Below, one piece after another: positions 11,200 through 24,900 of a DNA stretch of 64,000 nucleotides. The position numbers and the translations under genes were made by a program. How positions within the stretch are numbered: position 1 is the stretch's first letter; every line of letters begins with the position of its first letter. The notes under the pieces are model-generated. The model made no database searches and was not told where the DNA came from. It was given only the letters and a program-made list of their open reading frames with translations. Source of the DNA: Zygnema cylindricum (lineage: Eukaryota > Streptophyta > Zygnematophyceae > Zygnematales > Zygnemataceae); contig JBBHKE010000346.1 in NCBI GenBank assembly GCA_037447655.1, positions 64,001 through 128,000 on the forward strand, written 5' to 3'.

Positions 11200-11248
11200 A
11201 GAGTGTTCAACTAATAATTATTATTTTAAGTTGGCAAGCCTTGCCGCC

Positions 11249-12560
11249 ATGGGGGGAAATAAGAAGAAATCAACCTCTACACCTTCTCCCGTTGCGGCTT
11301 CTAATCCAGATCTACCGGATCTGTCACATTTGGCCAATTCATCTCCAGATTAGAGTGTGAAAGATTTCGGCTTCGGAGGAGAGGCTTTTGAAAAGGGTTC
11401 TCCCTCCAACCCACTTCTAAAAAGGGAGGAAGAGAAACAAGAAGGGTTGGTGTTGACCAAAGATCGTCTCAATGAGTTGTTCGAGGACTTTCTCACTCTT
11501 GTAGATCAACGGACCATGGATGCCAATCGAAAGGGGAAGTTTAAGGTGGAGGAAGATCCGATCTTGGATTCTTTGGAGATTGCTTCGGATGGAGGGGTCG
11601 AGAATGACGATATTTTGAGAGAGGCTCTCCGAAAGTGAAAATTTGTGATTGACAACGACTCGGATCTCGATTATGAATCCGATGATGAGTTACGAATCCA
11701 TTCCATGCTCGGGAAGATTGTCCTCTTCAACGGATCTAACTATCAAATATGGAAGAAATATATTAAGGCACAACTTATCCTTCGTCACTTTTGGAAGATC
11801 GTGAACGGAGAGGAAAAGATGTCGATCGACGATCCGAACGCTCGTCGCCTTTGGAAGAAGAAAAATCTTGCCGCAATCACCGGTCTTATGCAATCTTGTA
11901 CCTCGTCGGTGCATGATCATTTCCTCACCCGAGATACGGCGCATGAGTGTTGGAAGGCGCTCGAAGGCCAATTTGAGAAGGGACTCCAAAATAAAGGGCA
12001 ATATGCTAACACGGACTTTATCCAATTAAAATAAAGTTTAACGAATGGATTAATGATACAATCAAGCGATATAATATTATTGTGGAGCAACTCTCAAATA
12101 ACGGTCGGATTATTATCGAGGAGGACAAGGTGATCGACCTCATCAATGCTTTACCTGACAACCTTACTTACCTCAAGGAGATTCTTTGGGCAAAAACAAA
12201 TCCGAGTTACGAGTTTATTCTAAACTGCCTCAACAAAACTGAAAGAAATCGCGGATGTCCTCTTAAAGCTTCGGCCTCGGGTGGATCTTTGAACGCCACT
12301 TCCCTTGAACCTCCGGATCTAAATTTTCTCCGTGGGGGAAGAGGGGGAAGAGGAAGAGGAGGCGGATCTAGGGGAAGGCGAAGGAGCACAGAAAGGTGGG
12401 GAAACTTTTCCGGTCAACCTCCTTTCCAAGAAAGATCAATATATTGTCACTAGCTTTCGATGCAGTAAAGCTTGTCATATGTCTTCCTCTTGCCCGGACA
12501 AAGAAAAACAATGACATTATTGCGGGAAATGGGGACATATTAGTCCCCAAAGCTACGCGA
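11249..12560 (+). pseudogene. copia gag remnant
   Basis: The ATG at 11249 lies in a strong initiation context (GCCGCCATGG). The frame holds LFNGSNYQIWKKYIKAQL and AHECWKALEGQF, typical of copia gag (UBN2 region), with stops at 11351 and 11636. A one-base shift follows near 12030. Two worn CCHC zinc knuckles occur near 12455-12545 (CSKACHMSSSCP and HYCGKWGHI). Confidence 0.85.
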
Positions 12561-12779
12561 AATCTGACGTCGGCGGCGGCCGCGGCGGTAGCGGTGGCAG
12601 ATACAGTGGACGTGCCGGTGGTCGATTTGATAGGGGGGGGGCGCGGTGGACGTGGCGGCCGATTCGCCTGCCATGCCCACTTGGTCAGGGAAAATGATGA
12701 GAAGGAGGAAGGTCCGATTACCTTCTCCACGCTAAGTGTCACCGACGAACCTCCAAACTTTGTATCGCAAAACGACAAA

Positions 12780-14261
12780 TAGTGGATTATCGGCTCCAGC
12801 GCCTCGCATCACGTATGTACGGACGACACACTTTTCGACGAAATGTGCGTCTTGACCGTACCAAAGAGAATCACTGCTGCTAGTGGTCAAGCTATTTATG
12901 TCGGTACAGTTGGTACCGTACACCTTGACTTAATTTCGCTAGATCTAAATGGATCTCAGCGAATCTTTAAGATCAAGCTCTTGAACGTGTTTTATATTTT
13001 AGGCGGCTCCGCAAATCTTCTAAGCGTGCCGCAAATTCAGCGAGCTGGCTCGAGTGTATATTCTTTTGGGCGATTCAACGATCAGGATTGTCACATCTAA
13101 TGGTATCACGATTGGCGAAGGCGAAGTATCTAACACATTTCATAGTCGTCTTTTATGGAGGCGACCAAAATCCAAACGTAATGATGACGGCATCATTAGT
13201 CAGATCGCTGAAATTAAAGGAGATTTGGCACTATGGCACCATCGCATGTGTCATACGTCAGAACAAAACCTAAAACGTATGATAAAATCCGGTTGCACGC
13301 GCGGCTTAGATGTGACGTCATGAGAGAAAGTCTACGGTTGTGACGGATATAGTCAAGGGCGTGAGATCCGCAAACCCCATCCCACTAAAGACACAAATTT
13401 TCAATCGACACATCCACTTGAAAAAGTACACGTGGATCTTTGTGGTGATGTCAAGCCTGAAAATTTGGGGGGGAATAAATATGTAATTGTTATTGTCGAC
13501 GATTATTCAATATTCACATGGGTATATCTCCTTAAAAATAAATCCGAGGAATCCGCAAAGTTTGAGGAGTGGCATGTTATGGCCGAACGACAATTTGAAC
13601 AGAAACTAAAGGTGGTTCGATCCGATAACGGAGGGGAGTTTAAGGCATTTGATTCTTATTGCATTAAATGGGGGATTTGACAAGAATTTACGATATCTTA
13701 CTCACTAGAATTGAATGGAATTGTTGTGCGCAAAAATCGAACCCTTCAATAAATGGTACGCTCGATGGTTCACGGATCGGGAAGAAAAGAGTACTTATGG
13801 GGAGATGCTATCTTAACGGCCAATTATATTTGCAATCTTGGACTTACCTCTATTTAGGGCGATAAGAATCCTCACGAGCTTTGGTATGTTCGAAAGCACT
13901 CACTACATCATTCACGAATTTGGGGATGTCGTGTGACAGTATATATTAAATCGGTAAAACGTCGAGGTAAATTTTCTTCTCGTAGTTGGTCGGGAATTTT
14001 TTCGTAGGGTATAGCTCCAAAGGGAGCTGATATCGTGTTTATGATCCGATCCGTCATGTAATTGAAGAGAGGTGTAATGTCAATTTTCATGAGGATCTTA
14101 AAGTTGCTATTTCTCGTTACGAAAAATCCTCTACTAATCATGATTTTCTTGAAGTGAATGAATCTCTTTCTTTTCCTCACCTCGATGAGTCGGATTCCAA
14201 AAATGAGGCGGATCCGATCGTCAATATTAAGAAGGGGAAAGCCAATTCCGAAATGCAACTC
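12780..14261 (+). pseudogene. copia protease and integrase remnant
   Basis: WIIGSSASHHVC stands where the active protease has a DSGAS-type motif, so the catalytic Asp is lost. HHRMCHTSEQNLKRM is the GAG-pre-integrase zinc region. VHVDLCGDV and VVRSDNGGEFKAF carry two of the integrase acidic residues. Multiple stops and shifts follow from 13680. Confidence 0.85.
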
Positions 14262-15330
14262 TGAGACCTCCATAGGACCTCAGAGTAAGAAGCTCACACG
14301 AAGCCTCTAGGATAACCCTGACCCCTTTGTCTTTCAGCACGAATAACTGACACCCTGGAAAACAAAAACTCTGACCACCTTCACTCATGTGAAGGCAAGA
14401 CTCCCTTGAGTCGATAGCAAAAAGAATCTCTGAATTTGCTCCCCTGAGCAGTAAGTTATGGAGGGTCAAAGTTGACGTTTTGTACAGAAGCTATTTGGGA
14501 GAGAGGGTCCTATCTACCAATTTTTTCTAAGTCCTATCTCTCTCTAAAACTCTATCTACTGGTGTACGGCACCAATCATATTACACTGCCGTACACAAAA
14601 GTACAGCTGTCGGTGTACTTTATGTACGGATATTGTACGACATGGCCTAAATGTCGACACATGTCATATCCGGATTCGGTCCCGTAATCCCCGGAGATGC
14701 CGCGATCCAACGTAATCGTGCCACGTGTCATCCGATGTGGCGATGACCACAAACCGCCGAGAATCTCTTTCGCGATCTCGGCTTTCTTTTCGGCCGTCCG
14801 ATTGAATGCATATTTCAATCGTAGCCGTCATAAATGCTTGTGCGGTATTTGTTTCGTAAAAGAAACAAAATGCGCGGTACTCGTTTCTTATCTATACCAA
14901 AATCCGTACGTTTACATAAAAGGATCTATGTATCCATAAACATCCGCTGTTAAATGAATTTTCCTACGTGGCAACGTTTAAATAACTAACGAACCCTTTA
15001 GTATGTATCTTAATGTCTAGACTTAACGGATAAGTCTACCGGCTACTGGCGTTTTGACGGTCGGCAGGTACCAAGATCAAATCCTTTTAGGAAATAAACC
15101 TACCTATCCGAATATCAACTAATCTATTTCCCGTAAACCTCTGGATAGCCTAGGTAGCCATGGCTCTAGCTTCCTCTCCAACTTCTGAGTGACTGCAACA
15201 AGTGTGGAGTTGGAGAGAGAAGTTAGAGGCAGACTGCCTCGGCTTCTTTCTGTATTCCAATTTAGACCTAGAAAATAATAAAAGAAACCATCGATTTCTA
15301 CACGAAACAAATTAATTAATTTTGACGAGA
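14262..15330. other. 1.07 kb non-coding block interrupting copia pol
   Basis: Copia similarity stops near 14261 and resumes near 15335. The block has no recognisable protein, no clear terminal repeats and several GTACGG words. It is either an inserted element too worn to name or a rearrangement. Confidence 0.5.
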
Positions 15331-15334
15331 TTCG

Positions 15335-16590
15335 AAGTGACAAATCTCGAATGTCTTCGGACATTTGCCGATCTAAAAGCTCTAAATCTCCGAGTGTTTA
15401 TTTCCAAGAGGAAGAACCCAAAATTGAAAAATCCGCAAACGAAAAAGAAAATGAAATCCCATTGAGAAGGAGTAAACGTGAAACAAAGGGGAAGAAACCG
15501 GATCTGTTGTCATTTGATCGCAAAGGGGGAAATATAAAAAATACCAATTATTTCATTTCGGCCGCCTCGGAGGAGGCTTTTATTTTATAGCAATCATTGA
15601 CCGAGAATATGCCCAGCGATTCCCCAACCTTACGTCGAGGCACGAAGTTTTATGGATTGGGAAGATAAGTGGAAACCAGCGTGGGAGAGAGAATTGAAAT
15701 CAATCATCGATAATAAGACTTTTGAGGAGGTGAGTCTTCCGAAGGGAAGAAGGCGATTGATGCTAAATGGATATTTAAAACAAAAACTGGTGCTACGGGG
15801 GAGAATCAAATATAAAGCTAGATTGGTGTGCAAAGGCTTTCAAAAAGTAGAGGGGGTTGACTATTCGGAAACATATGCACCGGTGGTTAAATTTGATTCT
15901 TTGAGAATGATAATTGCGATTGTGGCCGCGGGGAATAAGCATATACATCAAATGGATGTAGAAACGGCCTTTTTAAATGGAGAGTTAGAAGAGGTGTATA
16001 TGAAGGTGCCCGAGGGTGTGCTTTCAAAGGGAGGAAAAGTGTGGCGGCTGCGAAAATCCTTGTACGGATTAAAACAAGCATCGTGGACTTGGTATCTTCG
16101 TCTACATAAGGTACTCACTGACTTTGGCTTTGTACGCACAGTTTCAGATTCCGGAGTTTATGTTAAAGGAGAGGGAAAGGACCAAATTATTTTTTCAGTA
16201 TATATCGATGACTTCCTAATGATTGGTGATACATTTTCTATCATTAATGAGCTAAAAGAGTACATTAGAGTACATTTTAAAGTTACAGAACTTGGAGAAG
16301 TACGTTAAATTTTGGGGATTAAGGTTATACGGTCTAGCGATAATGTAATCAAATTGTGTCAAGCTCATTACTGTAGAGAAGTGTTGACTAAATTTGGTAT
16401 GATTGGCGCGAAATTTGTCTTGACGCCATTAGATCCAAAAGTACAGTACAGAAAGTACGAAGAGGAAGAAAATGTGACAGTACCCTACCGTAAAGCAGTT
16501 GGTAGTCTTATGTACTTGAGTGTAGGCACGCGTCTGAATATTGCGGCGGCAAGGTCAATCGTCAATTGATACTGAAACAATCCAAAAAAG
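15335..16590 (+). pseudogene. copia reverse transcriptase remnant
   Basis: It contains YKARLVCKGFQKVEGVDYS, HQMDVETAFLNGELEEVYM, LYGLKQASWTWY, SVYIDDFLMIG (the YxDD active site is intact) and GSLMYLSVGTRLNIA. There is a TAA at 16306-16308 and another stop near 16567; similarity ends with NNPKK near 16590. Confidence 0.92.
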
Positions 16591-18993
16591 ATATTTGTGA
16601 CACAACTGACGTCACAAATGCTGGAACTTTTTGCCATGGCTTCTTGATTTCATTGTTTTATCTTTTCACTCTTGACCTCTGACCATATTACGCACACAAA
16701 GTAAACAACTGGATTGTACTAGTAAATCAATACCCGTTACATGGGCATGGACCGTGTCTTTCTTTTCGTACCAGAATTTTCCGTGTTTCACTTGAAGGGA
16801 AAGGGAAAGGAGAGGAGTGGGAGAGGGACGAGGAGAGTCGACGTCTTCGGAGACGTCGTGCAAAGACAGTGTATGTAGAACAACCTGCGAAAAAATCCTA
16901 TGGACGGGAAAAATAGTCTCGTGTACTTTTCCTCGTTGTTAAGGGCTGAAATCGTGTGAAACGTGTCAAGGTGCTTCCCTATTCGTTGGTTAGGTGTCGC
17001 TTTTGCTTTCAGTTCTCTTGAGGTGGTTGACGTTTTTAAAGACGAGTTGGCATGACGCAGCGGTAGGTCAAAAACGGGAAGACACAATATAGAGTAGTCA
17101 AGCTCGAGTATGACGTAATTGTTGTTCAGTTTCTAGTTTTCTACACATTCTTTGTACGGCACAATATTCTCTCCGTGCAGCCTTCAATTCGAGGATAACG
17201 ACAAAAAATGAACCCCTAACTTTGGGGCGTCGGTACAACTACATACCTTCAAGGGGTGTGCCCATGTGTCTGCACCAAAAAAGAAAGTGTAAAAACCAAA
17301 GTATAATTACGTCACCCCGAAACTTATTACGGGCTTCAGTTTGGTGTCTTCCCCTTCTCGACCCACTGCCACCTGCCAGCTCATCATCAAACTCCAACGC
17401 AAGCCGCCTCGAACGCCGATTTAGTAAAAGTAACATCTGACCACCGAATAAGAAAATGTCTTTACACGTATCACACGATTTTAAACATTTTTGCAAGAGG
17501 GAGGATACACGCTTTTTATTTTTCTCCCCTGCGCATGAATGTAAAAAAAAATGCAAGGTTCTCGGACCTCCACTTTCACTCATGAGGTCCTTCGCAAAAG
17601 TCTACACCGTCGTCGCGTTCTCCCCCACACAATTTTGACTAGGCACACTGAATGTTTTTATAAACATACTAATAGTACTATGGCACAAAGGACAAGTTAT
17701 GAATCGGACGAGGAGCGTCAAAGTGTTTGTCGTCCAGAGAGTCCACTTTGCGAAGTAAGCAACAAAGAAGTGCGAATAGGCGTGGGAAACAATTGCACAC
17801 CCTCCAAATCTTAGGAATACACATCACCATCAAAATGACACGAACGTCGTTGGGTTAAACAAATTCAGTAGAGTGGGTTCCAAACGACAATCAAATGTAA
17901 CCAAACTCATAGAAGTGCATTATGATCAAGATAATTTAATACCCTGATCTGTTGGCTTCTGTGTGCGGTTTTTCAGTTTCTGGTTGAATTTCCTCTCTTT
18001 TGTTTCCATGTACTCAGATGGTTTACTACCGTTAACTTCCAAGGATTACTGAAGTGCGTCTACTGTGTCTGACCTGGTTGGCAACGCCATGAAGGCTAAG
18101 GGTGGCAAGAAAACAAAGCTTTGAGGAAACGAGGGAAACACAACAATTTCGCAAAGCTGAGAATGTATTGGAAGAAAAAGAACCAAAAAACCAAGTCTGT
18201 CTGATTGAAGAAAACATCGCAGAAGAAAAGAGCTGCAATAGACAAATTTAGGAAGTTATTCAATAGGAACCACGTTGATAGTTCATAAAAGGGAATTGGA
18301 AGTACATCAAGCTCATATGCACGATTACATATACTACACAACTATGCAATATATAAATAAAACAAATTAAGAATAAAAGGCATATTCATGGATGTCAATA
18401 ACACAATGCTTTACAAGGTCAAACAAAGGACAAATAATACAGGACAGATCTCCCTGCAAAACTTTGGGCAGATATGCAATGTCAGAAAGAGGAGGCTAAA
18501 CATCAAAGAAGACACCAACATCCAAAAGAGTTCCTTATTCAACATGGTACTAACCTAATTTTCAGATCAATTTCCTTACCGCAGAGTAGTATTAATGCAT
18601 ATCCTATTTCTTCATCACAGACCTACTAAAAGCGCAGAAACCCTAAATGTCATAGTGGATACAAAGTACAAGCCCCTTAGGAAACTAGCTCCAGTCTCAT
18701 CCTCCCCAAAAAAGAAGAACTAGCGAACAGTTTTCCACTGCCAGCACCACAAGCTCCTTAAAAGCTAACTCCTAGTCCACCGAGAAAAAAACTGCCAGTG
18801 AAAAGTTTCTCCAATCACAACGATAGACAAAGTATTCCTGAACCACCACGCCTGTATGACTGGCAGCATTATTCAGGAAAAAAACTAGCAAAAAGCTTAA
18901 CTAGCGGAAAGCTTAACAAGCAGAAAGCTCAACTATCGGAAAGCTTAACTAGCGAAAGTTTCACAAGCGAAAATTTAAAAGCTTTTCCAGCTG
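16591..18993. other. Gap between the copia remnant and the DHQ-synthase-like gene
   Basis: No gene is recognised. Several open frames of 80-115 codons occur on both strands (for example 17239-17583 minus and 17551-17814 plus), without family motifs. The right end should hold the 3' UTR of the gene ending at 18994. A short tandem repeat of AAGCTTAACTAGCGGA-like units lies at 18885-18985. A 38 bp partial copy of the gene's last exon lies at 18833-18870. Confidence 0.55.
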
Positions 18994-21900
18994 TCAACGC
19001 TCCAGAATATATTCCTGAACTGCGATGCCTGTGTGACGGGCAGCACTGGTCTGCAGAGCCACCAATACCTGCTGCCCGGCACTCAGCTCGGAAACCGACA
19101 CAGCCTGCCCATCTGCAAAATATAAGGCAGTGTGCACTGTGACACTTTCAGCAACTATACCTTTCGTTGACTCACACTCTGAGAGGGAGAGGGAGAGGGA
19201 GAAGGGAGAGGGAGAGGGAGAGGAGAGGGAGAGGGAGAGGGAGAGGGAGAGGGAGAGGGAGAGGGAGAGGGAGAGGGAGAGGGAGAGGGAGAGGGAGAGG
19301 GAGAGGGAGAGGGAGAGGGAGAGGGAGAGGGAGAGGGAGAGGGAGAGGGAGAGGGAGAGGGAGAGGGAGAGGGAGAGGGAGAGGGAGAGGGAGAGGGAGA
19401 GGGAGAGGGAGAGGGAGAGGGAGAGGGAGAGGGAGAGGGAGAGGGAGAGGGAGAGGGAGAGGGAGAGGGAGAGGGAGAGGGAGAGGGAGAGGGAGAGGGA
19501 GAGGGAGAGGGAGAGGGAGAGGGAGAGGGAGAGGGAGAGGGAGAGGGAGAGGGAGAGGGAGAGGGAGAGGGAGAGGGAGAGGGAGAGGGAGAGGGAGAGG
19601 GAGAGGGAGAGGGAGAGGGAGAGGGAGAGGGAGAGGGAGAGGGAGAGGGAGAGGGAGAGGGAGAGGGAGAGGGAGAGGGAGAGGGAGAGGGAGAGGGAGA
19701 GGGAGAGGGAGAGGGAGAGGGAGAGGGAGAGGGAGAGGGAGAGGGGGAGAGAGAGAGAGGGAGAGGGAGAGGGAGAGGGAGAGGGAGAGGGAGAGGGAGA
19801 GGGAGAGGGCGAGGGCGAGGGCGAGGGCGAGGGCGAGGGCGAGGGCGAGGGCGAGGGAGAGGGAGAGGATTGTTCATTACCGATGCTTGTGATGCAGGGC
19901 TCTTTGGCATTTTTATGGCAGTCCATGGCCATGTCTTTCCGTCCATGAGACATGCTAATGAAGAGTGGCTACCTAGTGAGAGGGAGAGGGAGAGGGAGAG
20001 GAGGGAGAGGGAGAGGGAGAGGGAGAGGGAGAGGGAGAGGGAGAGGGAGAGGGAGAGGGAGAGGGAGAGGGAGAGGGAGAGGGAGAGGGAGAGGGAGAGG
20101 GAGAGGGAGAGGGAGAGGGAGAGGGAGAGGGAGAGGGAGAGGGAGAGGGAGAGGGAGAGGGAGAGGGAGAGGGAGAGGGAGAGGGAGAGGGAGAGGGAGA
20201 GGGAGAGGGAGAGGGAGAGGGAGAGGGAGAGGGAGAGGGAGAGGGAGAGGGAGAGGGAGAGGGAGAGGGAGAGGGAGAGGGAGAGGGAGAGGGAGAGGGA
20301 GAGGGAGAGGGAGAGGGAGAGGGAGAGGGAGAGGGAGAGGGAGAGGGAGAGGGAGAGGGAGAGGGGAGAGGGAGAGGGAGAGGGAGAGGGAGAGGGAGAG
20401 GGAGAGGGAGAGGGAGAGGGAGAGGGAGAGGGAGAGGGAGAGGGAGAGGGAGAGGGGAGAGGGAGAGGGAGAGGGAGAGGGAGAGGGGAGAGGGAGAGGG
20501 AGAGGGCGAGGGCGAGGGAGAGGGCGAGGGCGAGGGAGAGGGAGGGGATTGTTCATTACCGATGCATGTGATGCAGGGCTCTTTGGCATTTTTATGGCAG
20601 TCCATGGCCATGTCTTTCCGTCCATGAGACATGCTAATGAAGAGTGGCTACCTAGTGTTACATCCTTTACGTTCAGTTGTTGTATCTATATGTGCTGTAG
20701 AATGAACATCCTGTGATAGCTAGTGTTCCTTTTGCCATTGACATCTGATATGATGCCGTTGAAAAAGCTATTAGGGTGATTAGACTAATGCGATTACTGG
20801 TGTTACTGGCCAGTAATCGTACAGAAACATGTACGAACTGTACATTTTTCTGTACAAGTACTACGATAACAGGCCAGTAACGTCAGTAAACGATTAACTA
20901 ACGTGTAAATACCCTATAATAGTGCACACACACACATTAGCAGAGAACACTGTTAACCTGTGATCCTTTCCAGAGGTCCGTAGGTCCCAATTTGAGATGA
21001 AATCAGCTGAACCATGAAAAACTCACCACCTAACTGCTATGTACTTAAAAACTGCTTTTTTATATTGTACGGACCTGCACAAATGAGCCGCACAGTTTCT
21101 GCATTTTGCAGCAATAAGCTGTGACGCTCCCCTTTTCCATCGTCAATCTGCATCAAGGCATAATGCTCCACACTTATCAACTACCGCAGCTAAAAAAGTG
21201 AAATGTCCATCCTCAGCAATACACCGGCTAATCATACGCAGTCACATTCAAAGTTTGAGAAAGACAAGAACTACTTCAAGGTACCAGGTGTTTGATATAC
21301 AGTCAACACGGATGGTCTGATTTTACCTGTGCCTCAATTAGTAGCAAAGGTCTCGATTCAATCTTTGCCCGACCTACGATAGCAGTCCGTGTCCGCCCCC
21401 TCCAGTCAACCACAGTCACTTCTGCACCTGTACGAAGCTCGGCAAGGTACGCTGTTTTTCCACCTGGAGCCGCTACATAGGAATGGACAGGTCCCTAACA
21501 TCCAACAAATGGGAAATGGGTATAACTCAGCTTCAAGGTTCAAGGTGGAGCTCAAATGCTTCATCAAAGAGCACTCAGAGGAAGATAAAGCTGTGAAAAC
21601 CGGCTACAAGTTGTCGATTCACAGACAGACCTTTCAATGAAACGTCCCAAAACTGGCTTTAGTCAGATTGTTCAGTGATGGAACATGTATCGTGTTATCC
21701 TGTTGATTATTAAATTACTGGAGAACTGCAGAAGAAAACAACTAAAACCCTGAATAAAGCCTAAAAGTTGCATGCTCAACGGGCATGAGCGGCACACAAT
21801 TGGATTGCCTTCCATGGCGGGGGAAGGAAGTTAAGGGGGAAGTTCGTCAGTGTGTGTCCAGAATAAAATACTCGAGCATCAACCAAATAACCAGACAGAT

Positions 21901-24900
21901 CTCCTCCGGCCAGTTGAATAAAACCTCCCTGACGATCAATTCATCAAAGAGATGGGCTTGCACAATCTCCAAATTGTCCATCGCACTTCTGTGACCAATC
22001 TGTATCTCGCTATCCCTCAAATCGCCCTCTAAAAATTCTCCAAATCTTATCCTCCTCCTTTCAAAATTTGATGGGTAAAAGACCCAGGTAATCCCAAGTT
22101 TCAGTGGCTCATGTCAGAGGGGGATCACTCAAAGAGCCCCAGACAATTCAACGAAGCACATTAGACTATTTTATGACTTACTGTGATACACAACCATAGC
22201 AATGAGCTTGTACCGGGGCCATACCGCATTAACACGAAACGGGCGACTAGCCACATAGTCTGAGTGAAGACACTCTGAGTGGACGAGAAATAGGGCACGA
22301 GCAAAGGATCCCACCTGATCCAGATCAACCAAGTCTCCCTGAGTCAGCAGATTTCTTCATTAACTACCCAAGATAGGACATATGAATGCACATGGATGTG
22401 GCGTGCTGTAGAAATAATCAGAACTGAAAAGATATAAATTTAGTTGCAGAATTGGAGAAGGAAGAACTGAGCAAGACGAATGAGCACAACCTGCGAAAAA
22501 GTCATGCATAACATCCCTTCCCAAACGCGGTTTTTCGGCATATATAGCACATAACAACATATCAAGCAAATATCATCGTTCATCAATAGCATCTTGCATG
22601 CAATACATATAACAAATGTGAAAACCATCATTCAACCATTCGTTGGCAGCTCACATTGACCAGTAAAGTACAGCGCAATCTGCCACAAAACAACTGGGCT
22701 GCCTAAAGCGATGCAAACATCAACATATCCTGCTCACTTGAAAACAGACATTTGGTTATTACACTATGGAAGTTGTACCCTCATTTCGAGGGTAAATCCT
22801 GTACAATTTTTAGAGTAATCGTATGTACGGTTACCTATTAAATTGTACGATTCACCATCAACATGAGTAAATTTCTCTCGTGTAATTACCCTAACAGTCA
22901 TTTGCATGCATGAGCAATCAAACATCCCAGTCTAGGTAAACAGAAAAACATCGTTCCTACCAAAAGACCTTCTCCTAGTCGTAAAAGGGAGCAAAGGTCC
23001 ACACACACGCGATCCCCTAAGCCAACTGCAGTAACTGCCATAACTGTCGCTGTAGCAAGGGAAATAACCGAGCTTGTTTCATTCCTGAGCCTCAAATATT
23101 CCTGCACTTGAAACGGGATGAACCAAAGTAAGGATCAGCAGCCAATCTGTTATCCACCTGAAGCGTAGTTCAAACATGTGAAAACAATTGAAAACATTGA
23201 ACAATAATACTAATATTTTCTTCCTTGACGCTAAATTAGTAAGCGGTTGAAAATCGTCCACGTTGTTCGGACTTAAATTAGGATTAATAACACTAAAGTA
23301 AATCCCACGCCATATATTGCTTTACACTTAATAGCAATCCAGTGTACCGTTCTGACAGTTTATTTAAGTATCCTTAAACCATGCAAACAATACATGCGAA
23401 GATGTGAAAGGGACAGCGTCAGAGGCCAGCCATTCCATTCCATGGACCAAGAGGAACAATAAGATTGACATTACTTATGTCACCGACAGCCAAAAAATAA
23501 ATGCTGCATGATTTGCAACTTTTGTAAGTGTACCCTATAAACCAGGCCCAAAATCGTTCAAGCAAAGAAATTCACAATAAATATTAGAGTGCAAAGTTTA
23601 TTTTTCTTATTATTTCCATATACAACGGTCTACCAGACACTCCACTCAAAATAGCAAGGGAAAAAAACCACCACTGTACACAAAAATGCGCAAAATCTTA
23701 ACATGATTTAACATTTGATGCAAATAGAGAAGTCGAGTTTAACATTTACCACTAAGCCATTCATTGAGAAGTGACTTTACTGTAGGCCCCTATATAAATT
23801 TAAGAAGTTCAATTCACTCTGAATATATAACAATGTTACAAGTTCAAATGGTTCATGTGTCCCATAGTTCAATTTATTCAGCAATTCAAAACAATTTTTG
23901 AAAGAAAAATTCTATTCAAACGCTTGGTTTCTGGCCAAACACTGACCTTAAGTACAAAAACATCAGCAGGGTCCTCTGTCCGGAGAACCACACCATCTGT
24001 TCCGCGCTCCAAAGCCTTCAAATACAGATATAAGGATAAGGATAAGGAAAAGCATAAGGACAAGAATTCAGCAAGAAAAAAGGGGAAAAGAGCCATTCTT
24101 TTGTCATTTTCTCGGGCTTGGCATTCACTGTTCACAGGTTTGAGAGATATGGCCGAAATGAATGCCAATAAACAGCACAGCTATGTAACAAATGCATACA
24201 TGTGTATATATACATCTGGAGGCAATTTCTAAATGAAGGCCCAGTATTCCTTCATGTTTCAAATGTCACCAAGAACTACAAAAAAGAGAGAAAAAACATA
24301 AAAAGAGAGAAAAAAACATGCTGTTTTTTGCATCTAAAGCTTCATCATGATTTAAGTCAAAAGACAACAGCTAAACTGACTCCAAGCTTTCAGGTGCTTT
24401 CCCAGTGAAATTTGTTACTTAACATATACTATTCTGAATGTGGTTTTTCTAAGTGCATATAATTGAGCTTGTTCTGCCATCAAAATTGTAAACAATCATG
24501 TATAGGAAAAACAGCATTAATCTTAAAAAGAAACTGGCTTGCAGGGACAACGCTCTCCTCGCGGCAAATGAGCTCCATATTTTGCAAGCAATAACAACCT
24601 CAACTTCTGAGTCTCATTTTATTAAAAGCAAGCGAATAAAAACTTGTAGAGCTGACAATGCATGGACAAGAACAGTTTGTCATGTCAAACAAACAGTTAC
24701 CACTAGTCAGTCACCACCACCACCACCAGCCACTGGTCAGCACTGGTCAGTCACCACTGTTTGTTTCTTTTTTTGTTTGCCAGTTTGTTGGTGTATTTAT
24801 TTGTTTGTTCTGTTGCAAGCGAGCATTTGCTGATGTACCTCAAGAGCAACCCGAGCGTCAGCCGCTGTGCTAGCAGTAACAAAAATACGAGTCTTTGTGT

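Larger units (their letters stand above)
10811..16590 (+). mobile_element. Ty1/copia LTR retrotransposon, degenerate and truncated at the 3' side
   Basis: A candidate 5' LTR is followed by a primer-binding site, then gag, protease, integrase and reverse transcriptase remnants in copia order. Stops and frameshifts occur throughout. An unrelated 1.07 kb block interrupts the region between integrase and reverse transcriptase. Homology stops just after the LMYLSVGTR motif, so the RNase H domain and the 3' LTR are missing. It cannot be autonomous. Confidence 0.92.

Noticed and set aside
12368-12782. Open frames of about 130 codons on both strands rich in Ala, Pro or Arg
   Set aside because: They overlap the Gly/Arg-rich gag tail and zinc knuckles of the copia remnant and arise from its GC-rich repeats.
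14262-15330. Block within the copia element as an intron
   Set aside because: Copia pol has no intron here, and the resumed frame is elsewhere disrupted; insertion or rearrangement is more likely.
18994-19953. 319-codon open frame of Ser-Leu repeats fused to an enzyme-like tail
   Set aside because: The repeat part is translated GGGAGA array in an intron. Only the last 38 residues, downstream of an acceptor AG, are the real final exon of the DHQS-like gene.
19179-20547. Hexamer arrays as internal telomere repeats
   Set aside because: The unit is GGGAGA, not TTTAGGG or a known telomere variant, and the arrays lie within an intron.
19130-20716. Several 220-270 codon frames of ER, RG, PS or PL repeats
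   Set aside because: A six-base repeat has no stop in most frames, so these are open by composition only.
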